From: Demequina sp. B12
GTDB lineage: Bacteria > Actinomycetota > Actinomycetes > Actinomycetales > Demequinaceae
Length of the DNA: 64,000 bases
NCBI RefSeq assembly: GCF_028823635.1
Contig: NZ_JAPEHU010000003.1
Span: 62,001 to 126,000, forward strand
Direction: 5' to 3'
This document shows positions 26,557 through 35,650 of the stretch, one piece after another. The notes beneath the pieces were generated by a model. It worked only from the letters and a program-made list of their open reading frames with translations, made no database searches and was not told the origin of the DNA. The number at the start of each line of letters is the position of its first letter. The first letter of the stretch is position 1. A program made the translations under genes and the position numbers.

Positions 26557-28452
26557 TTACTCCCAGGTTGTCGGGTAGAACTCGTCGGCCGGTCCCGAGG
26601 GCGGAACACGTAAGGCCTGCAACGCAAAGGTCGCTACATCAGAGAATACGGGGGCTGCGACTTCACCACCCCAGATGGAACTGGAGGGGTCGAACACGAT
26701 GACAGAGACCACGATTTCCGGGTCGTCGGCGGGCGCCACACCCACGAACGACGCCACGATCGAATCCAGTTCACCGGTGAGGCCCACCGCCTGGGCGGTT
26801 CCGGTCTTGCCAGCAACGCGGTAGCCGTCGATCCGTGCCAGACCGCCGGTGCCTGACTCGGTCACGTCCTCCAGCATCAACATGACCTGATCTGCAGTCT
26901 CTTCCGACACCACCTGGACTGGCTCAGCGGTTTCTGCTTCCGTGATGACGCCGTCGGCGTCGACAAAGCCCTTGACTAGTGAGGGCTGCAGCTTCACTCC
27001 ACCGTTGGCGAGCGTCTGATACACCTGGCTGGTTTGCAATGCGGTGACCGCAACACCTTGGCCGTAGAGCACGGCGTACTCGGTGCGGCCGTCCCAGTCT
27101 TGCCATTCACGCAAGATCCCCGGGGATTCGGTAGGCATGCCCACCCCTGTGCGTTCGCCAAAACCAAACGCGGTGAGGTACTGGTGCCGCTGCTCTTCAG
27201 TGAGCTGCTCACCGATCTTCACGGTTCCGGTGTTCGAGGACGTCACGAGGATGCCGGAGGTAGTGAGCTGCTGCAGCTCGTGCTCATGCGAGTCTTTGAA
27301 CTCCTCGCCGTTCTCAGTCGTGTAGCGGTAAGGAACCTCAAACCGCGTGGTCGGCGTCACCAGGCCTTCCTCGAGCGCCGCGGCAACCGTGATCGCCTTC
27401 GCGGTCGATCCCGGCTCAAACACATCTTCGACGGAGGCAGCGCCACGCGAACTGGCATCGGTCGCCCCCGGGTCATTGGGATCGACCGTTCCCGAGTCCG
27501 CCAACGCCAGAACCTCACCGGTCTTCACGCTCTGAACGGTCACGATGCCCTGGCGACCTCCGGTCTCAGCAAGCGCCTGTTCAAGCCGCTGCTGCGCGTA
27601 ATACTGAATGTCGCGGTCGATCGTGAGCATCACGTCCTGACCGGGGGTCGCGGGATCCTCATCAAGCACGCCAGTCGGAATGGCGGTGCCCTGACCTCCA
27701 CGCTCGTACGTCAGCGAACCGGACTCCCCCAACAGCACTGACTCATAGGACTTCTCCACGCCAGCAAGGCCCCAGTTCACACCGACCGCGTCCGCCTTGC
27801 CGCCAACGAATCCCACCACATTGCCGGCGACGTTCCCGTTCGGGTACTCGCGTTCGGACACGGGCTCACGGTCGATCCCGGCGATGCGTTCTTCGCGAAC
27901 CAAGTCCCAGGTTTCCGGAGTGACGTACTTCGCGATGTACTTGAAGCTTGCGTCGCCCACCAAGTCCGCCGCGAGTTCTGACTCCTTGACTCCCAAGATC
28001 GGGGCAAGAATCCGGGCGGCATCAAGCGGCCCCTCTGCGACAACTTCCTGGTTCTGCGTTCGCGTCCACTCCTTGAGATCGTTCTGATCCACAAACACGT
28101 GATACCGCTCTGCCGAGGTCGCCAACACCACACCGTTGCGGTCCACGATGTCCGCCCGCTGGGTATCCAAGGTGGCAGTAGCAAGGCGGTTGTCAAGCGC
28201 TTGCGCCGACAGCTCCTCCGCGTTGACCCCCTGAATCATGATGAGTTGAAAGGCAATCACACCAAGAATCAGCAATGAACCGAGCGTCAATCCGCGTTGA
28301 CGGTTCATGGGGTTACCCACGCGCTGCGATGTTCCCTGGCCAGGTCGCTTCTGACCCGGTCGCGACGGACGTGCGGTGACGGGCTTCCGCGCGCCAGCAC
28401 CACGAGAGTTCGACGGACGCGCCTGCGGCCGACTGTGGCGGCGATCCGTCAT
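26557..28452 (-). CDS. ftsI: Septal class B penicillin-binding protein FtsI
   Basis: Septum-specific transpeptidase partnering FtsW (631 aa). A basic, Pro/Arg-rich cytoplasmic N-terminus of about 50 residues, one membrane segment (about 55-75), a PBP dimerisation domain, then the transpeptidase domain with S349-TAK, SSN at 405-407 and KTGTAQA at 549-555. No PASTA repeats at the C-terminus. The ATG at 28452 overlaps the ftsL stop in TAATG. It precedes murE with only a few bases between. Confidence 0.98.
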   Translation of the reverse strand: MTDRRHSRPQARPSNSRGAGARKPVTARPSRPGQKRPGQGTSQRVGNPMNRQRGLTLGSLLILGVIAFQLIMIQGVNAEELSAQALDNRLATATLDTQRADIVDRNGVVLATSAERYHVFVDQNDLKEWTRTQNQEVVAEGPLDAARILAPILGVKESELAADLVGDASFKYIAKYVTPETWDLVREERIAGIDREPVSEREYPNGNVAGNVVGFVGGKADAVGVNWGLAGVEKSYESVLLGESGSLTYERGGQGTAIPTGVLDEDPATPGQDVMLTIDRDIQYYAQQRLEQALAETGGRQGIVTVQSVKTGEVLALADSGTVDPNDPGATDASSRGAASVEDVFEPGSTAKAITVAAALEEGLVTPTTRFEVPYRYTTENGEEFKDSHEHELQQLTTSGILVTSSNTGTVKIGEQLTEEQRHQYLTAFGFGERTGVGMPTESPGILREWQDWDGRTEYAVLYGQGVAVTALQTSQVYQTLANGGVKLQPSLVKGFVDADGVITEAETAEPVQVVSEETADQVMLMLEDVTESGTGGLARIDGYRVAGKTGTAQAVGLTGELDSIVASFVGVAPADDPEIVVSVIVFDPSSSIWGGEVAAPVFSDVATFALQALRVPPSGPADEFYPTTWE

Positions 28453-28862
28453 TACTCCCCCTGGTGCAGAACTGTCGAGTCTTCAATCGAGATGAACCCC
28501 AGAGCGGAGGCGGGCACCATGCCCAACTCATCTGCGGCGCTGGCCAAGTACTGCGGCGACGAGAACCCTTCGAGCTGGCTTACCAGAGCGGCCTGCTGCT
28601 GGTGAAGCTGAGCGATTTCGATCTTAATGTCGCGACGCTCGAACGCTCCCTTAGCCATCTGCGTGTTGATCAGAAGGACCGCAGCCATGGCGGCAAGCAC
28701 CACCACGATGCACGTGATCGCGAACGGCGCCAGGGAGCGGGCCTGATCAGGAGCTGAGACGGCGTGCAGGTGCCGGCGGGGCGAAGCGTGCTCGGTGCCG
28801 CGCTTCTTGACCGGCTGCGCAGCATGGACAGGACGAGCCTGACGGACGGGTGCGGCACTCAT
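28452..28862 (-). CDS. ftsL: FtsL-like septum formation protein
   Basis: A 136-aa bitopic protein: basic cytoplasmic N-terminus of about 45 residues, one membrane segment ([21 protein letters not shown], split here as about 44-64), and a heptad-rich extracellular coiled coil (about 65-115). Position between rsmH and ftsI, size and topology identify FtsL; sequence conservation of this family is always low. It should form a complex with FtsQ and a DivIC/FtsB-like protein, the latter not encoded in this window. The ATG at 28862 overlaps the rsmH stop as ATGA. Confidence 0.88.
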   Translation of the reverse strand: MSAAPVRQARPVHAAQPVKKRGTEHASPRRHLHAVSAPDQARSLAPFAITCIVVVLAAMAAVLLINTQMAKGAFERRDIKIEIAQLHQQQAALVSQLEGFSSPQYLASAADELGMVPASALGFISIEDSTVLHQGE

Positions 28863-29842
28863 GCTGTCCTCCTCAGTCGCGACGGCGGCGTCAGCCGGAC
28901 GCGTTCAATGGCGCGCAAACGCACAGGCTTGGAACGGGGATTGGCTTCGGCTTCCTCAGCGGAGGCCTTCTCTGCCCCCCGGGTCAGGAGACGGAGGTAG
29001 GGCTGGTCCTGCTCGGGGACCACTGGCAGCCCAGGGGGAGCCTGGCTGGTGGCACCGTCAGCGAAGATGTTCTTGACGATCCGGTCCTCGAGCGAGTGAT
29101 AGCTCATGACCACGACGCGGCCATCGACTCCCACGGCCTCGACCGCAGCAGGAATCGCCTCCTCGAGAATGTCGAGTTCACGGTTGACCGCGATGCGAAG
29201 CGCCTGGAACGTGCGCTTCGCAGGGTTGCCGCCTGCGGTGCGTGTCGCCGCGGGGATGCAGGCCCGCACCAGATCCACCAGTTGAGCAGACCGCGTGATG
29301 GGGTCGCTCTCACGGCGCTTCACGATGGATTCGGCGATGCGGCCCGCGAAACGTTCTTCCCCGTACACCCGCAAGATGCGGGCAAGTTCCTTCTGATCCG
29401 CGTCACGGAGTAGGTCTGCGGCAGTGACCGGGTCCTGGGGGTTCATGCGCATATCGAGCGGAGCATCCTGCGCGTAGGAGAAGCCGCGATCTGCCTCGTC
29501 GATCTGGAGGGAAGACACTCCCAGGTCCAACAACACGCCGTCGACCTTGTCAACCCCAGCTGCCGCCGCGGCTCCCGTCATGTCGTCGTACTCGGCGTGG
29601 TGGGCAATAAACCGTGCGCCAAATCGAGCCAGCCGCTCGCTCGCCAAGGCGATGGCTTGTGGGTCCCTGTCGATGCCGACGACAGTGGCATTCGGGCATC
29701 GCTCCAGGAGCGCCTCAGTGTGCCCGCCCATCCCCAAAGTGCCATCGATCGCGACGGCACCCTCATGCTGGAGCGCAGGGGCAAGGAGATCAACGCAGCG
29801 CTGAAGCATCACGGGCTGGTGCCGCGAAGCCGCATCGGACAT
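28859..29842 (-). CDS. rsmH: 16S rRNA (cytosine-1402-N4)-methyltransferase RsmH (MraW)
   Basis: SAM-dependent methyltransferase acting on C1402 of 16S rRNA in the ribosomal P site (327 aa). SAM site [15 protein letters not shown] (about 38-52), then [12 protein letters not shown] and the C-terminal [13 protein letters not shown] motif, all diagnostic. The ATG at 29842 has GAGGAGAG upstream. The frame is open another 65 codons to 30037, but that stretch is the untranslated leader and the end of mraZ. The 107-base leader folds into a likely structured RNA (29865-29948). Confidence 0.97.
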   Translation of the reverse strand: MSDAASRHQPVMLQRCVDLLAPALQHEGAVAIDGTLGMGGHTEALLERCPNATVVGIDRDPQAIALASERLARFGARFIAHHAEYDDMTGAAAAAGVDKVDGVLLDLGVSSLQIDEADRGFSYAQDAPLDMRMNPQDPVTAADLLRDADQKELARILRVYGEERFAGRIAESIVKRRESDPITRSAQLVDLVRACIPAATRTAGGNPAKRTFQALRIAVNRELDILEEAIPAAVEAVGVDGRVVVMSYHSLEDRIVKNIFADGATSQAPPGLPVVPEQDQPYLRLLTRGAEKASAEEAEANPRSKPVRLRAIERVRLTPPSRLRRTA

Positions 29843-29864
29843 CTGTCTCTCCTCATCTCTCTGC

Positions 29865-29948
29865 CACCGTGTCCCCCGGTCTCCCTCCGGCTCTCTGACG
29901 GGGGGAAGTCCGCCAGAGCCGCGCGGGTGGAGGCCGCGAGACACGGTG
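29865..29948 (-). ncRNA. Structured leader upstream of rsmH, resembling the actinobacterial mraW RNA motif
   Basis: On the minus strand an outer stem CACCGTGTC/GACACGGTG (29948-29940 with 29873-29865, nine perfect pairs) encloses an inner hairpin CGGCTCT/AGAGCCG (29921-29915 with 29894-29888). The loop holds CTTCCCC (29908-29902). It fills most of the mraZ-rsmH gap and ends 23 bases before the rsmH ATG. As I recall, the published mraW motif is a hairpin with a conserved CUUCCCC loop in front of this gene in Actinobacteria. The match is by eye, not by a covariance model. Confidence 0.7.
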
Positions 29949-29949
29949 C

Positions 29950-30417
29950 TTACATCGCGTCGAAAACTTCTGCCGCGGTTGCGGCGTACTCGTCTTCTCC
30001 TCGTTCGAGGTACTCCTCCCAGGCCTGGGCGTCCCATACCTCGACGCGTGATCCCATCCCCACCACGGCAACGTCCCTGTCGAGCCCGGCATATTTGCGT
30101 AGCGGAGCACTGAGCAGGATTCGACCCTGCTTGTCAGGAATGTCGTCCGAGGCGTGGCCCAGGAAGTTACGCAGGTAGTCGCGAGCGTTCTTGTTCTCCA
30201 ACGGCGCGCGTCGCAGGCGGTCGTGAACGACTGCGAACTCGTCGAGCGGGAACAGAAACACACATCGGTCCAGTCCGCGAGTAGCGACCAGTCCCGAAGC
30301 CAAACGCCCGCGAAACTTCGCAGGCAGAATCAGCCGACCTTTGTCATCGAGACGGGGCGTGAACGTGCCAAGGAAGACCCCAGTGGGGCCCAGACCGTGT
30401 GCCAGTGCTTCAGACAC
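29950..30417 (-). CDS. mraZ: Transcriptional regulator MraZ
   Basis: AbrB-like DNA-binding protein that regulates the dcw cluster including itself (155 aa). Two tandem SpoVT/AbrB-type repeats: [22 protein letters not shown] near the start and [21 protein letters not shown] in the second half. The start is GTG at 30417, preceded by GGGAGGTGAT, a near-perfect ribosome site; the open frame to a TTG at 30432 would bury that site in the gene. Compared with 143-residue relatives it has about 12 extra N-terminal residues. Three phased MraZ-type boxes lie immediately upstream (30454-30479). Confidence 0.96.
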   Translation of the reverse strand: MSEALAHGLGPTGVFLGTFTPRLDDKGRLILPAKFRGRLASGLVATRGLDRCVFLFPLDEFAVVHDRLRRAPLENKNARDYLRNFLGHASDDIPDKQGRILLSAPLRKYAGLDRDVAVVGMGSRVEVWDAQAWEEYLERGEDEYAATAAEVFDAM

Positions 30418-30453
30418 CCGATCACCTCCCAAGCGTCACGACTCGCCAGATGC

Positions 30454-30479
30454 CCCCACTTTACTCCACTTCTCACCAC
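30454..30479 (-). promoter_or_regulatory. Triple MraZ box upstream of mraZ
   Basis: On the minus strand GTGGTG (30479-30474), GTGGAG (30469-30464) and GTGGGG (30459-30454): three direct repeats of GTGGNG at an exact 10-bp period. MraZ of other bacteria binds direct TGGG-like repeats phased on one helix face in front of its own gene. This therefore looks like the autoregulatory operator of the dcw cluster, centred about 50 bases before the GTG start. Confidence 0.8.
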
Positions 30480-30651
30480 AAATCGTGGAAATCCAAGAAA
30501 AACACAGCCAAAATCGACTATTTATGCAGGTAAATCACGCTATAGAGCAGTGGAGGGAAAAGCACACCTACAACCTTCACTCGGCGTGGCGGGGCTGTTG
30601 CGCGGGTCGAAAACCGCCTAGGCTCACTGAGACACCAGCGAAGGAGCCCCG

Positions 30652-31671
30652 ATGACAGCCCCAGTCCCCGCACCCCACGAGCTCGAACGCGCCACTGAAG
30701 TCATGCACCGCGTTCGCACCTCCATGGGCACGGTGGTCTCAGGGCTTGATCACGCGATCACGGCGACCCTTGCGACAGTGCTCGCACAAGGTCACTTGCT
30801 CATGGAAGATGTCCCTGGTGTGGGCAAGACCACGCTGGCTCGAGCCTTTGCTGCGAGCGTTCACGGCAGTGTTGGACGGATCCAGTTCACCCCGGATCTC
30901 CTCCCCGCAGACGTGACCGGCGTCAGTATCTACCGCGCGAACGACCACACCTTCGAGTTTCGCCCCGGCCCCGTCTTCGCCAATGTCGTGATCGCAGACG
31001 AAATCAACCGCGCATCGCCAAAAACACAGTCAGCACTATTGGAAGCAATGCAGGAGCGATCCGTCACGGTCGACGGGACCACTCGCGAGCTACCCGATCC
31101 CTTCCTCGTTGTCGCCACCCAGAACCCGATCGACATGGAGGGCACCTATCCCCTGCCCGAGGCACAGCGAGACCGTTTCATGACCCAGGTCTCCGTGGGA
31201 TACCCCACCCCTGAGGCGGAGGTCGCCATGCTCGACGGGCGCGACAACGGCGACCCCCTCGCCCGGCTCACACCGGTCGCCACTACAGAGGACATCGCGA
31301 CGGCGATCGCAACTGCCTCCAGAGTCCATGCATCGGTCGCAGCCAAGCGCTACATCGTGGACATCGTCGGCGCGACACGTCAGCACTCCGCGATTCGCCT
31401 CGGAGCCTCCCCACGCGCCGCTCTCCAACTTCTCGCTGTGGCACGCGCCTCGGCGGCGATGAACGGGCGCGGCCACGTACTCCCCGAAGACATCAAGTCA
31501 CTCGCCACCGCCACACTCGCTCACCGCGTCCTGCCCACGAACGACGCGCGCGTGTCAGGACACACGTCTGAGGCACTCATCGCCGACGTCCTCGAACGCA
31601 CCCCACTACCTGGAGCCGGCGCGGCGCTCAGCCACGAGCCAACCGACCGCGGACGAGCCCTTTCGCGCTGA
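30652..31671 (+). CDS. MoxR family AAA+ ATPase
   Basis: A 339-aa AAA+ chaperone-like ATPase. Walker A GVGKTTLAR follows HLLMEDVP (about 45-60), Walker B VVIADEINRASPKTQSALLEAM is near 110-130, and the sensor region VATQNPIDMEGTYPLPEAQRDRF is intact. MoxR proteins act with a DUF58/VWA partner in assembling or activating periplasmic or membrane complexes. The following genes (DUF58 and transglutaminase) form the standard MoxR-DUF58-TgpA trio. The ATG at 30652 has AAGGAG five bases upstream. It is divergent from mraZ across 234 bases. Confidence 0.95.
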   Translation: MTAPVPAPHELERATEVMHRVRTSMGTVVSGLDHAITATLATVLAQGHLLMEDVPGVGKTTLARAFAASVHGSVGRIQFTPDLLPADVTGVSIYRANDHTFEFRPGPVFANVVIADEINRASPKTQSALLEAMQERSVTVDGTTRELPDPFLVVATQNPIDMEGTYPLPEAQRDRFMTQVSVGYPTPEAEVAMLDGRDNGDPLARLTPVATTEDIATAIATASRVHASVAAKRYIVDIVGATRQHSAIRLGASPRAALQLLAVARASAAMNGRGHVLPEDIKSLATATLAHRVLPTNDARVSGHTSEALIADVLERTPLPGAGAALSHEPTDRGRALSR

Positions 31672-31673
31672 AC

Positions 31674-32933
31674 ATGACAGCGCCCTACCTCGCACCCCGC
31701 ACACGCGTGCGGCCTACCTCACGCGGCTTGGGCGTAGGCCTAGGTGCGACCGCACTGTGCGTCACCGGGATCGGCTTCGCATCGCCGCTTCTCACCTCTG
31801 CTGGCCTCGTTGTCCTTGCCGCGGCACTCGTGGCTGCACTGTGGGGCACCATCACCGGCATCGTCATTCCCCGTCGGGCGGCACGCGTGGATCGCACGGT
31901 CTCCCCCGCCACGTTGCAGGTGGGACGTGAAGGAACCATCACCGCGTTCATCGCAGCAACGGGTGGACGACTCACCGCTCGCGGCGTCATCCGCAACCTC
32001 GACATCAGCGAACAGGCCGCATCAGAGGTCACAGGCCCCGACCACCACCGCGCCACCGTGGCCCGGACGAACGCAGGCGTACGGCTGCGTTACATCGTCG
32101 AACCAGCCATGCGCGGCCGCTGGCACGTCGGCCCGATCATGGTGCACTCATCGGACCCCTGGAATCTGATCGCGACTGAAGCGGCCATCGGCACCTCTCA
32201 CGTTGTGAGCGTCCATCCTCGGGTACAAGCCCTGTCAGCACCGCTGCGCGCGCTTCTTGGCGGCTCGGACCACCACACCACCGGGGCGCAGTCCTCCGCG
32301 AGTGACGACGCCTCCCTGCGCGAGTACCGCGACGGCGACGACCTGCGTCGAGTGCACTGGGCCTCGTCAGCACGCCGTGGCTCCATGGTCGTCCGGATGA
32401 ATGAGCGCCAAGACCAGCGCCCCATCTCTGTCGTGATGGGATTGTCTCCCGACGCCGCCGCGACAGAATGGGCCATCAGTGCCGCAGCATCGGTCACTGC
32501 AACGCTGCACTCTCTGGGCCACAGCGCCACCCTCTCAGGAGGAGGCCTGGCCCACGTTCCAGGCCAGAAGACTGGCGCAGAGGCGACTCGAGCGATGCTT
32601 GACAGCACCGTCGAAATCGAGCCACCCCAGGACTCCACCGACTCACGCAGCTTTGCCGCGAGCGCGGCTCGGGTCAGCGAAGCCTCCCATGCCGGCGCTG
32701 TCACGATCGCCGTGCTCTGCGACCCCACGCAGGAGATGGTGACCACAATGTGCCCGTGGGGGGAACACAGGCGCGCCTGGGCCGTTCTCGCTACGAGCGC
32801 CGACACGCCCAGCGCGCTTGCCGCTGCAGCTGACCGCCTCACTCGGGCCGGTTGGACGTGCGTCGTCACCTCGATATCGCAGCCGTTCCCCCCAGCATGG
32901 GATCGACTCGTGGGAGCGTCGGTAGCCGCATGA
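31674..32933 (+). CDS. DUF58 domain-containing protein
   Basis: A 419-aa protein with two membrane segments near the N-terminus (about 20-65) and a C-terminal DUF58 domain. The conserved LREYRDGDDLRRVHWASSARRGSMVVR (split at the DGDD core) is diagnostic. It is the usual partner of MoxR ATPases; biochemical function is not established. The start is ATG at 31674, two bases after the moxR stop. It overlaps the next gene by four bases. Cotranscription with the MoxR and transglutaminase genes is expected. Confidence 0.93.
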   Translation: MTAPYLAPRTRVRPTSRGLGVGLGATALCVTGIGFASPLLTSAGLVVLAAALVAALWGTITGIVIPRRAARVDRTVSPATLQVGREGTITAFIAATGGRLTARGVIRNLDISEQAASEVTGPDHHRATVARTNAGVRLRYIVEPAMRGRWHVGPIMVHSSDPWNLIATEAAIGTSHVVSVHPRVQALSAPLRALLGGSDHHTTGAQSSASDDASLREYRDGDDLRRVHWASSARRGSMVVRMNERQDQRPISVVMGLSPDAAATEWAISAAASVTATLHSLGHSATLSGGGLAHVPGQKTGAEATRAMLDSTVEIEPPQDSTDSRSFAASAARVSEASHAGAVTIAVLCDPTQEMVTTMCPWGEHRRAWAVLATSADTPSALAAAADRLTRAGWTCVVTSISQPFPPAWDRLVGASVAA

Positions 32934-35170
32934 CAAGGCGACACCTGGCCCCAACCGACTGGCTCGCGACCGCGCTCATTGCCACCGCGGTGTTCCTTGA
33001 CTTGTGGGCTCTCCAACTCTTCATCGTTGACTCCCCGTGGATACGCACCTGTGGAGCGATCCTTCTCATCACCGCGGTGGGCGTGGCGCTGACACGATCG
33101 CTGAGCGGGAGCCGCGTTCTTCCCACGCTGGTGGGCTTCATTGTCGCGATACTTCTGCTTGTCCCCTCGTTCGTGCCGCATGAGTCCGGCGGCCGCTCAT
33201 GGCTCCCCACTCCTAGCGCGCTGGCTGATCTTGGCGCCGTCCTCAACGACGGCATCAGATATGCCCAAACGACGGTGCCGCCCGCAGCCGTTGCACCAGA
33301 GTTAGCCGCAGTGCTCACCACGGCGGCCGTCCTGCTGTACCTCGCCGTGGATCACATCGCGGTGGCGTGGCGCTTCGCCGCGACGAGCGGCATTCTTCTG
33401 CTCTCCCCGTGGCTCGCACCCATCATCCTCGAACACGACATTCACGCTGCACCGTTGATCGGTGCGGTTGCAGCATGGCTGGTGGTGCTGGCGCTCGTCA
33501 GTCGCAGCCACGTCGGCATGCCGAGCCTCGCGTTAGGGCCCGCATTGGCTGCCACCACCGCCGCGGTGATGATCGGGCTCCTTGCGGCCCCGCTCGCATT
33601 CACGGGGCCTGGTTGGGGTGCATTGCCTGCGTTGTATGAGACATCCCGTGGCGGTTCCTCAAGTACTCGCTTGAGTGTGGAACTTGATCTGCGCCAGTCG
33701 CTTGACGAACAGTCCACGGCACCTGTGATGTCCTACACCTCAACCGGGGGCAGACCCTCTGCTTTCAAGGTACATAGCCTCGCCGACTTCGACGGCGTGA
33801 CGTGGGATGAGAGCCCCTCTCCTTCCGACGCCGCACCCGCAAGCTCCGGCGAGGTGTTGTGGAGCACCACGATCACCAACTGGGACGACCTGTCCGTGAC
33901 GGAGATCGCGATTGATCCAGTCAGGCTCAATGAAGAGAACTTCGCGCTTCCAACGGAGCCGCGACGCCTCGACACGTCCGCGCCGTTCACCTACAGCCGG
34001 GGGCAGGACTCAGCAACGCTGACATCTGGAACCACTCTCGGTCAGCCCTACACGGTCACGATCGCTCAGGACTACGTCACACCCGAAGTGCTCCTCGCGA
34101 GCGAGGCCGGCGTGGGAACAGAGTTTGACGCCACGAGTCCCGAATACCTCAACGTGCCGTCAACGATTGACGTCGAGCGCGTTTCCACGCTCGCAGCGAG
34201 CATCACAGCCGATGCTGGCACACGCTACGAGCAGGCGATCGCACTGCAGGCGTACCTCCGCAGCCCCCTGGAGTTCGTCTATGACGTGAACGTTGAGCCC
34301 GCCACCGAGGACGCTGTCAGCACGTTCCTCGACACGAGGGTCGGGTACTGCGTCCAGTTCGCGACCACCATGATCACCATGGCGCGCACTCTCGACATCC
34401 CGTCTCGCTTGGCGGTCGGATACCTCCCAGGCGAGTCCCGCGGAACGGGAACATACATCGTGGGCGGTGCGGACGCACATGCTTGGCCCGAACTGTGGTT
34501 CCCCAGTGTGGGCTGGGTGCGCTTTGAGCCCACCCCGTCAGTTCAGTCAGGCGCCCCACCGCGATACTCGACCGATGCCGCACTGCAGTCTGCAGTGGAA
34601 GCGGACGAGACCGACTCGTCTACCCCCACGCCTGCGCCCACCACGAGCCCGTCACAGACGCCCGTGCCGTCAGCGAGCCCAACGTCGGAAGCGTCCCACG
34701 AGGACGATGCGGCGGCGACCGCGCTGTTGCCGTGGACACTGCTCGGCGTGGGAATGCTGCTGCTCATGGTGCTGGCGCTCGTGGCGGTGCACCTGCGCAA
34801 GCGTTCCCACCAACTCGAGGCACGGACTCCGCACGAGGAGTGGGAAGGGCTTCGAAGTGCGTTGCCCTCCCCCTGGGCTTGGAGCAGTGCGGCTTCTCCC
34901 CGTGAGGCGGTAGCGCACGTCGAACGTGTGGCGGGCGACCGTGGGGTCGAGCTTGACGCGTCAACGCACACCAGTCTGAGTCAGTTTGCTACAGCGGTGG
35001 AGAAGAGCGACTACGCACCTGAGGGATCGTCAGCCACGATGGCCCAGTGCCGCCATTGGCGCCACACGATCACGACGGCGGTGCGCCGAGCAAGCAAGGT
35101 GAAAGTAGCGCCGGAAACCGGTCTCGACACCGCTACCCGAGGACCCAGCCACTCGGGAGACGAACGCTAG
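32930..35170 (+). CDS. Transglutaminase-like membrane protein (TgpA family)
   Basis: A 746-aa membrane protein. About seven N-terminal membrane segments (the DUF3488/TgpA_N module) are followed by an extracellular transglutaminase core with C474 (VGYCVQFA), H517 (DAHAWPELW) and the WVRFEPTP motif, then a Thr/Pro-rich linker, one further membrane segment (about 600-625) and a cytoplasmic DUF4129-like tail. The third catalytic position reads Glu in FEPTP, a common actinobacterial variant. It may crosslink or cleave wall or surface proteins; the substrate is unknown. The ATG at 32930 overlaps the DUF58 gene stop. Its own stop shares CTAG with the convergent DUF3040 gene. Confidence 0.93.
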   Translation: MTRRHLAPTDWLATALIATAVFLDLWALQLFIVDSPWIRTCGAILLITAVGVALTRSLSGSRVLPTLVGFIVAILLLVPSFVPHESGGRSWLPTPSALADLGAVLNDGIRYAQTTVPPAAVAPELAAVLTTAAVLLYLAVDHIAVAWRFAATSGILLLSPWLAPIILEHDIHAAPLIGAVAAWLVVLALVSRSHVGMPSLALGPALAATTAAVMIGLLAAPLAFTGPGWGALPALYETSRGGSSSTRLSVELDLRQSLDEQSTAPVMSYTSTGGRPSAFKVHSLADFDGVTWDESPSPSDAAPASSGEVLWSTTITNWDDLSVTEIAIDPVRLNEENFALPTEPRRLDTSAPFTYSRGQDSATLTSGTTLGQPYTVTIAQDYVTPEVLLASEAGVGTEFDATSPEYLNVPSTIDVERVSTLAASITADAGTRYEQAIALQAYLRSPLEFVYDVNVEPATEDAVSTFLDTRVGYCVQFATTMITMARTLDIPSRLAVGYLPGESRGTGTYIVGGADAHAWPELWFPSVGWVRFEPTPSVQSGAPPRYSTDAALQSAVEADETDSSTPTPAPTTSPSQTPVPSASPTSEASHEDDAAATALLPWTLLGVGMLLLMVLALVAVHLRKRSHQLEARTPHEEWEGLRSALPSPWAWSSAASPREAVAHVERVAGDRGVELDASTHTSLSQFATAVEKSDYAPEGSSATMAQCRHWRHTITTAVRRASKVKVAPETGLDTATRGPSHSGDER

Positions 35171-35562
35171 AACTCGTTGTTGTCGCGGCGACGATCGAAG
35201 CGCTCTTCAAAGCGCTGCATGAAGTCCTTGTTATTGCGCGGGGCTTTGGGGGCTGACGCAGGACCCGAGGACTGAGGTGTACGTGGAGCCGCCGGCGCAG
35301 ACTCTTCGGGCTTCGACGAACCGAGCAGAATCCACAGCGCGAAACCCGCCATGAGCGCGAAACCTGCAATGCCGACCAGCGGCAACTGCGTCGCCACACC
35401 AGCGATCACGACACCAAGTCCCGCAACCACACCGGCAATCCCCACAATGACACGCGTGGGGGTGCGCGACGAGCGGTTCATGGCGCGATGCAGCGACTGA
35501 TCCTGCCCGAGGTCGTGCTCGAGCTGGTCAAGAACGCGCTGCTCGTACTCTGACAGCGGCAT
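35167..35562 (-). CDS. DUF3040 domain-containing protein
   Basis: A 131-aa protein of the actinobacterial DUF3040 family: N-terminal MPLSEYEQRVLDQLEHDL, two membrane segments (about 37-58 and 62-82), and a charged, Pro-rich C-terminus ending in RFDRRRDNNEF. Function unknown. Two ATGs are adjacent; the second (35562) has AGGAGG five bases upstream and is preferred over 35565. It is a single gene, convergent with the transglutaminase gene and divergent from the methyltransferase-like gene at 35651. Confidence 0.9.
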   Translation of the reverse strand: MPLSEYEQRVLDQLEHDLGQDQSLHRAMNRSSRTPTRVIVGIAGVVAGLGVVIAGVATQLPLVGIAGFALMAGFALWILLGSSKPEESAPAAPRTPQSSGPASAPKAPRNNKDFMQRFEERFDRRRDNNEF

Positions 35563-35650
35563 CATGCCCTCCTACGTGGCGGTTGTGGCGTAGACCCTAG
35601 TCTAGTTCGGGTTGCGCCCACACACTAGCCCACTCCACGAGGAGACAACG

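Noticed and set aside
29842..30037. Longer RsmH beginning at 30037
   Set aside because: The extra 65 codons cover the mraZ end and the structured leader, and a good ribosome site precedes ATG 29842.
32198..33181. 327-aa minus-strand frame over the DUF58 and transglutaminase genes
   Set aside because: Shadow across two overlapping plus-strand genes with clear domains.
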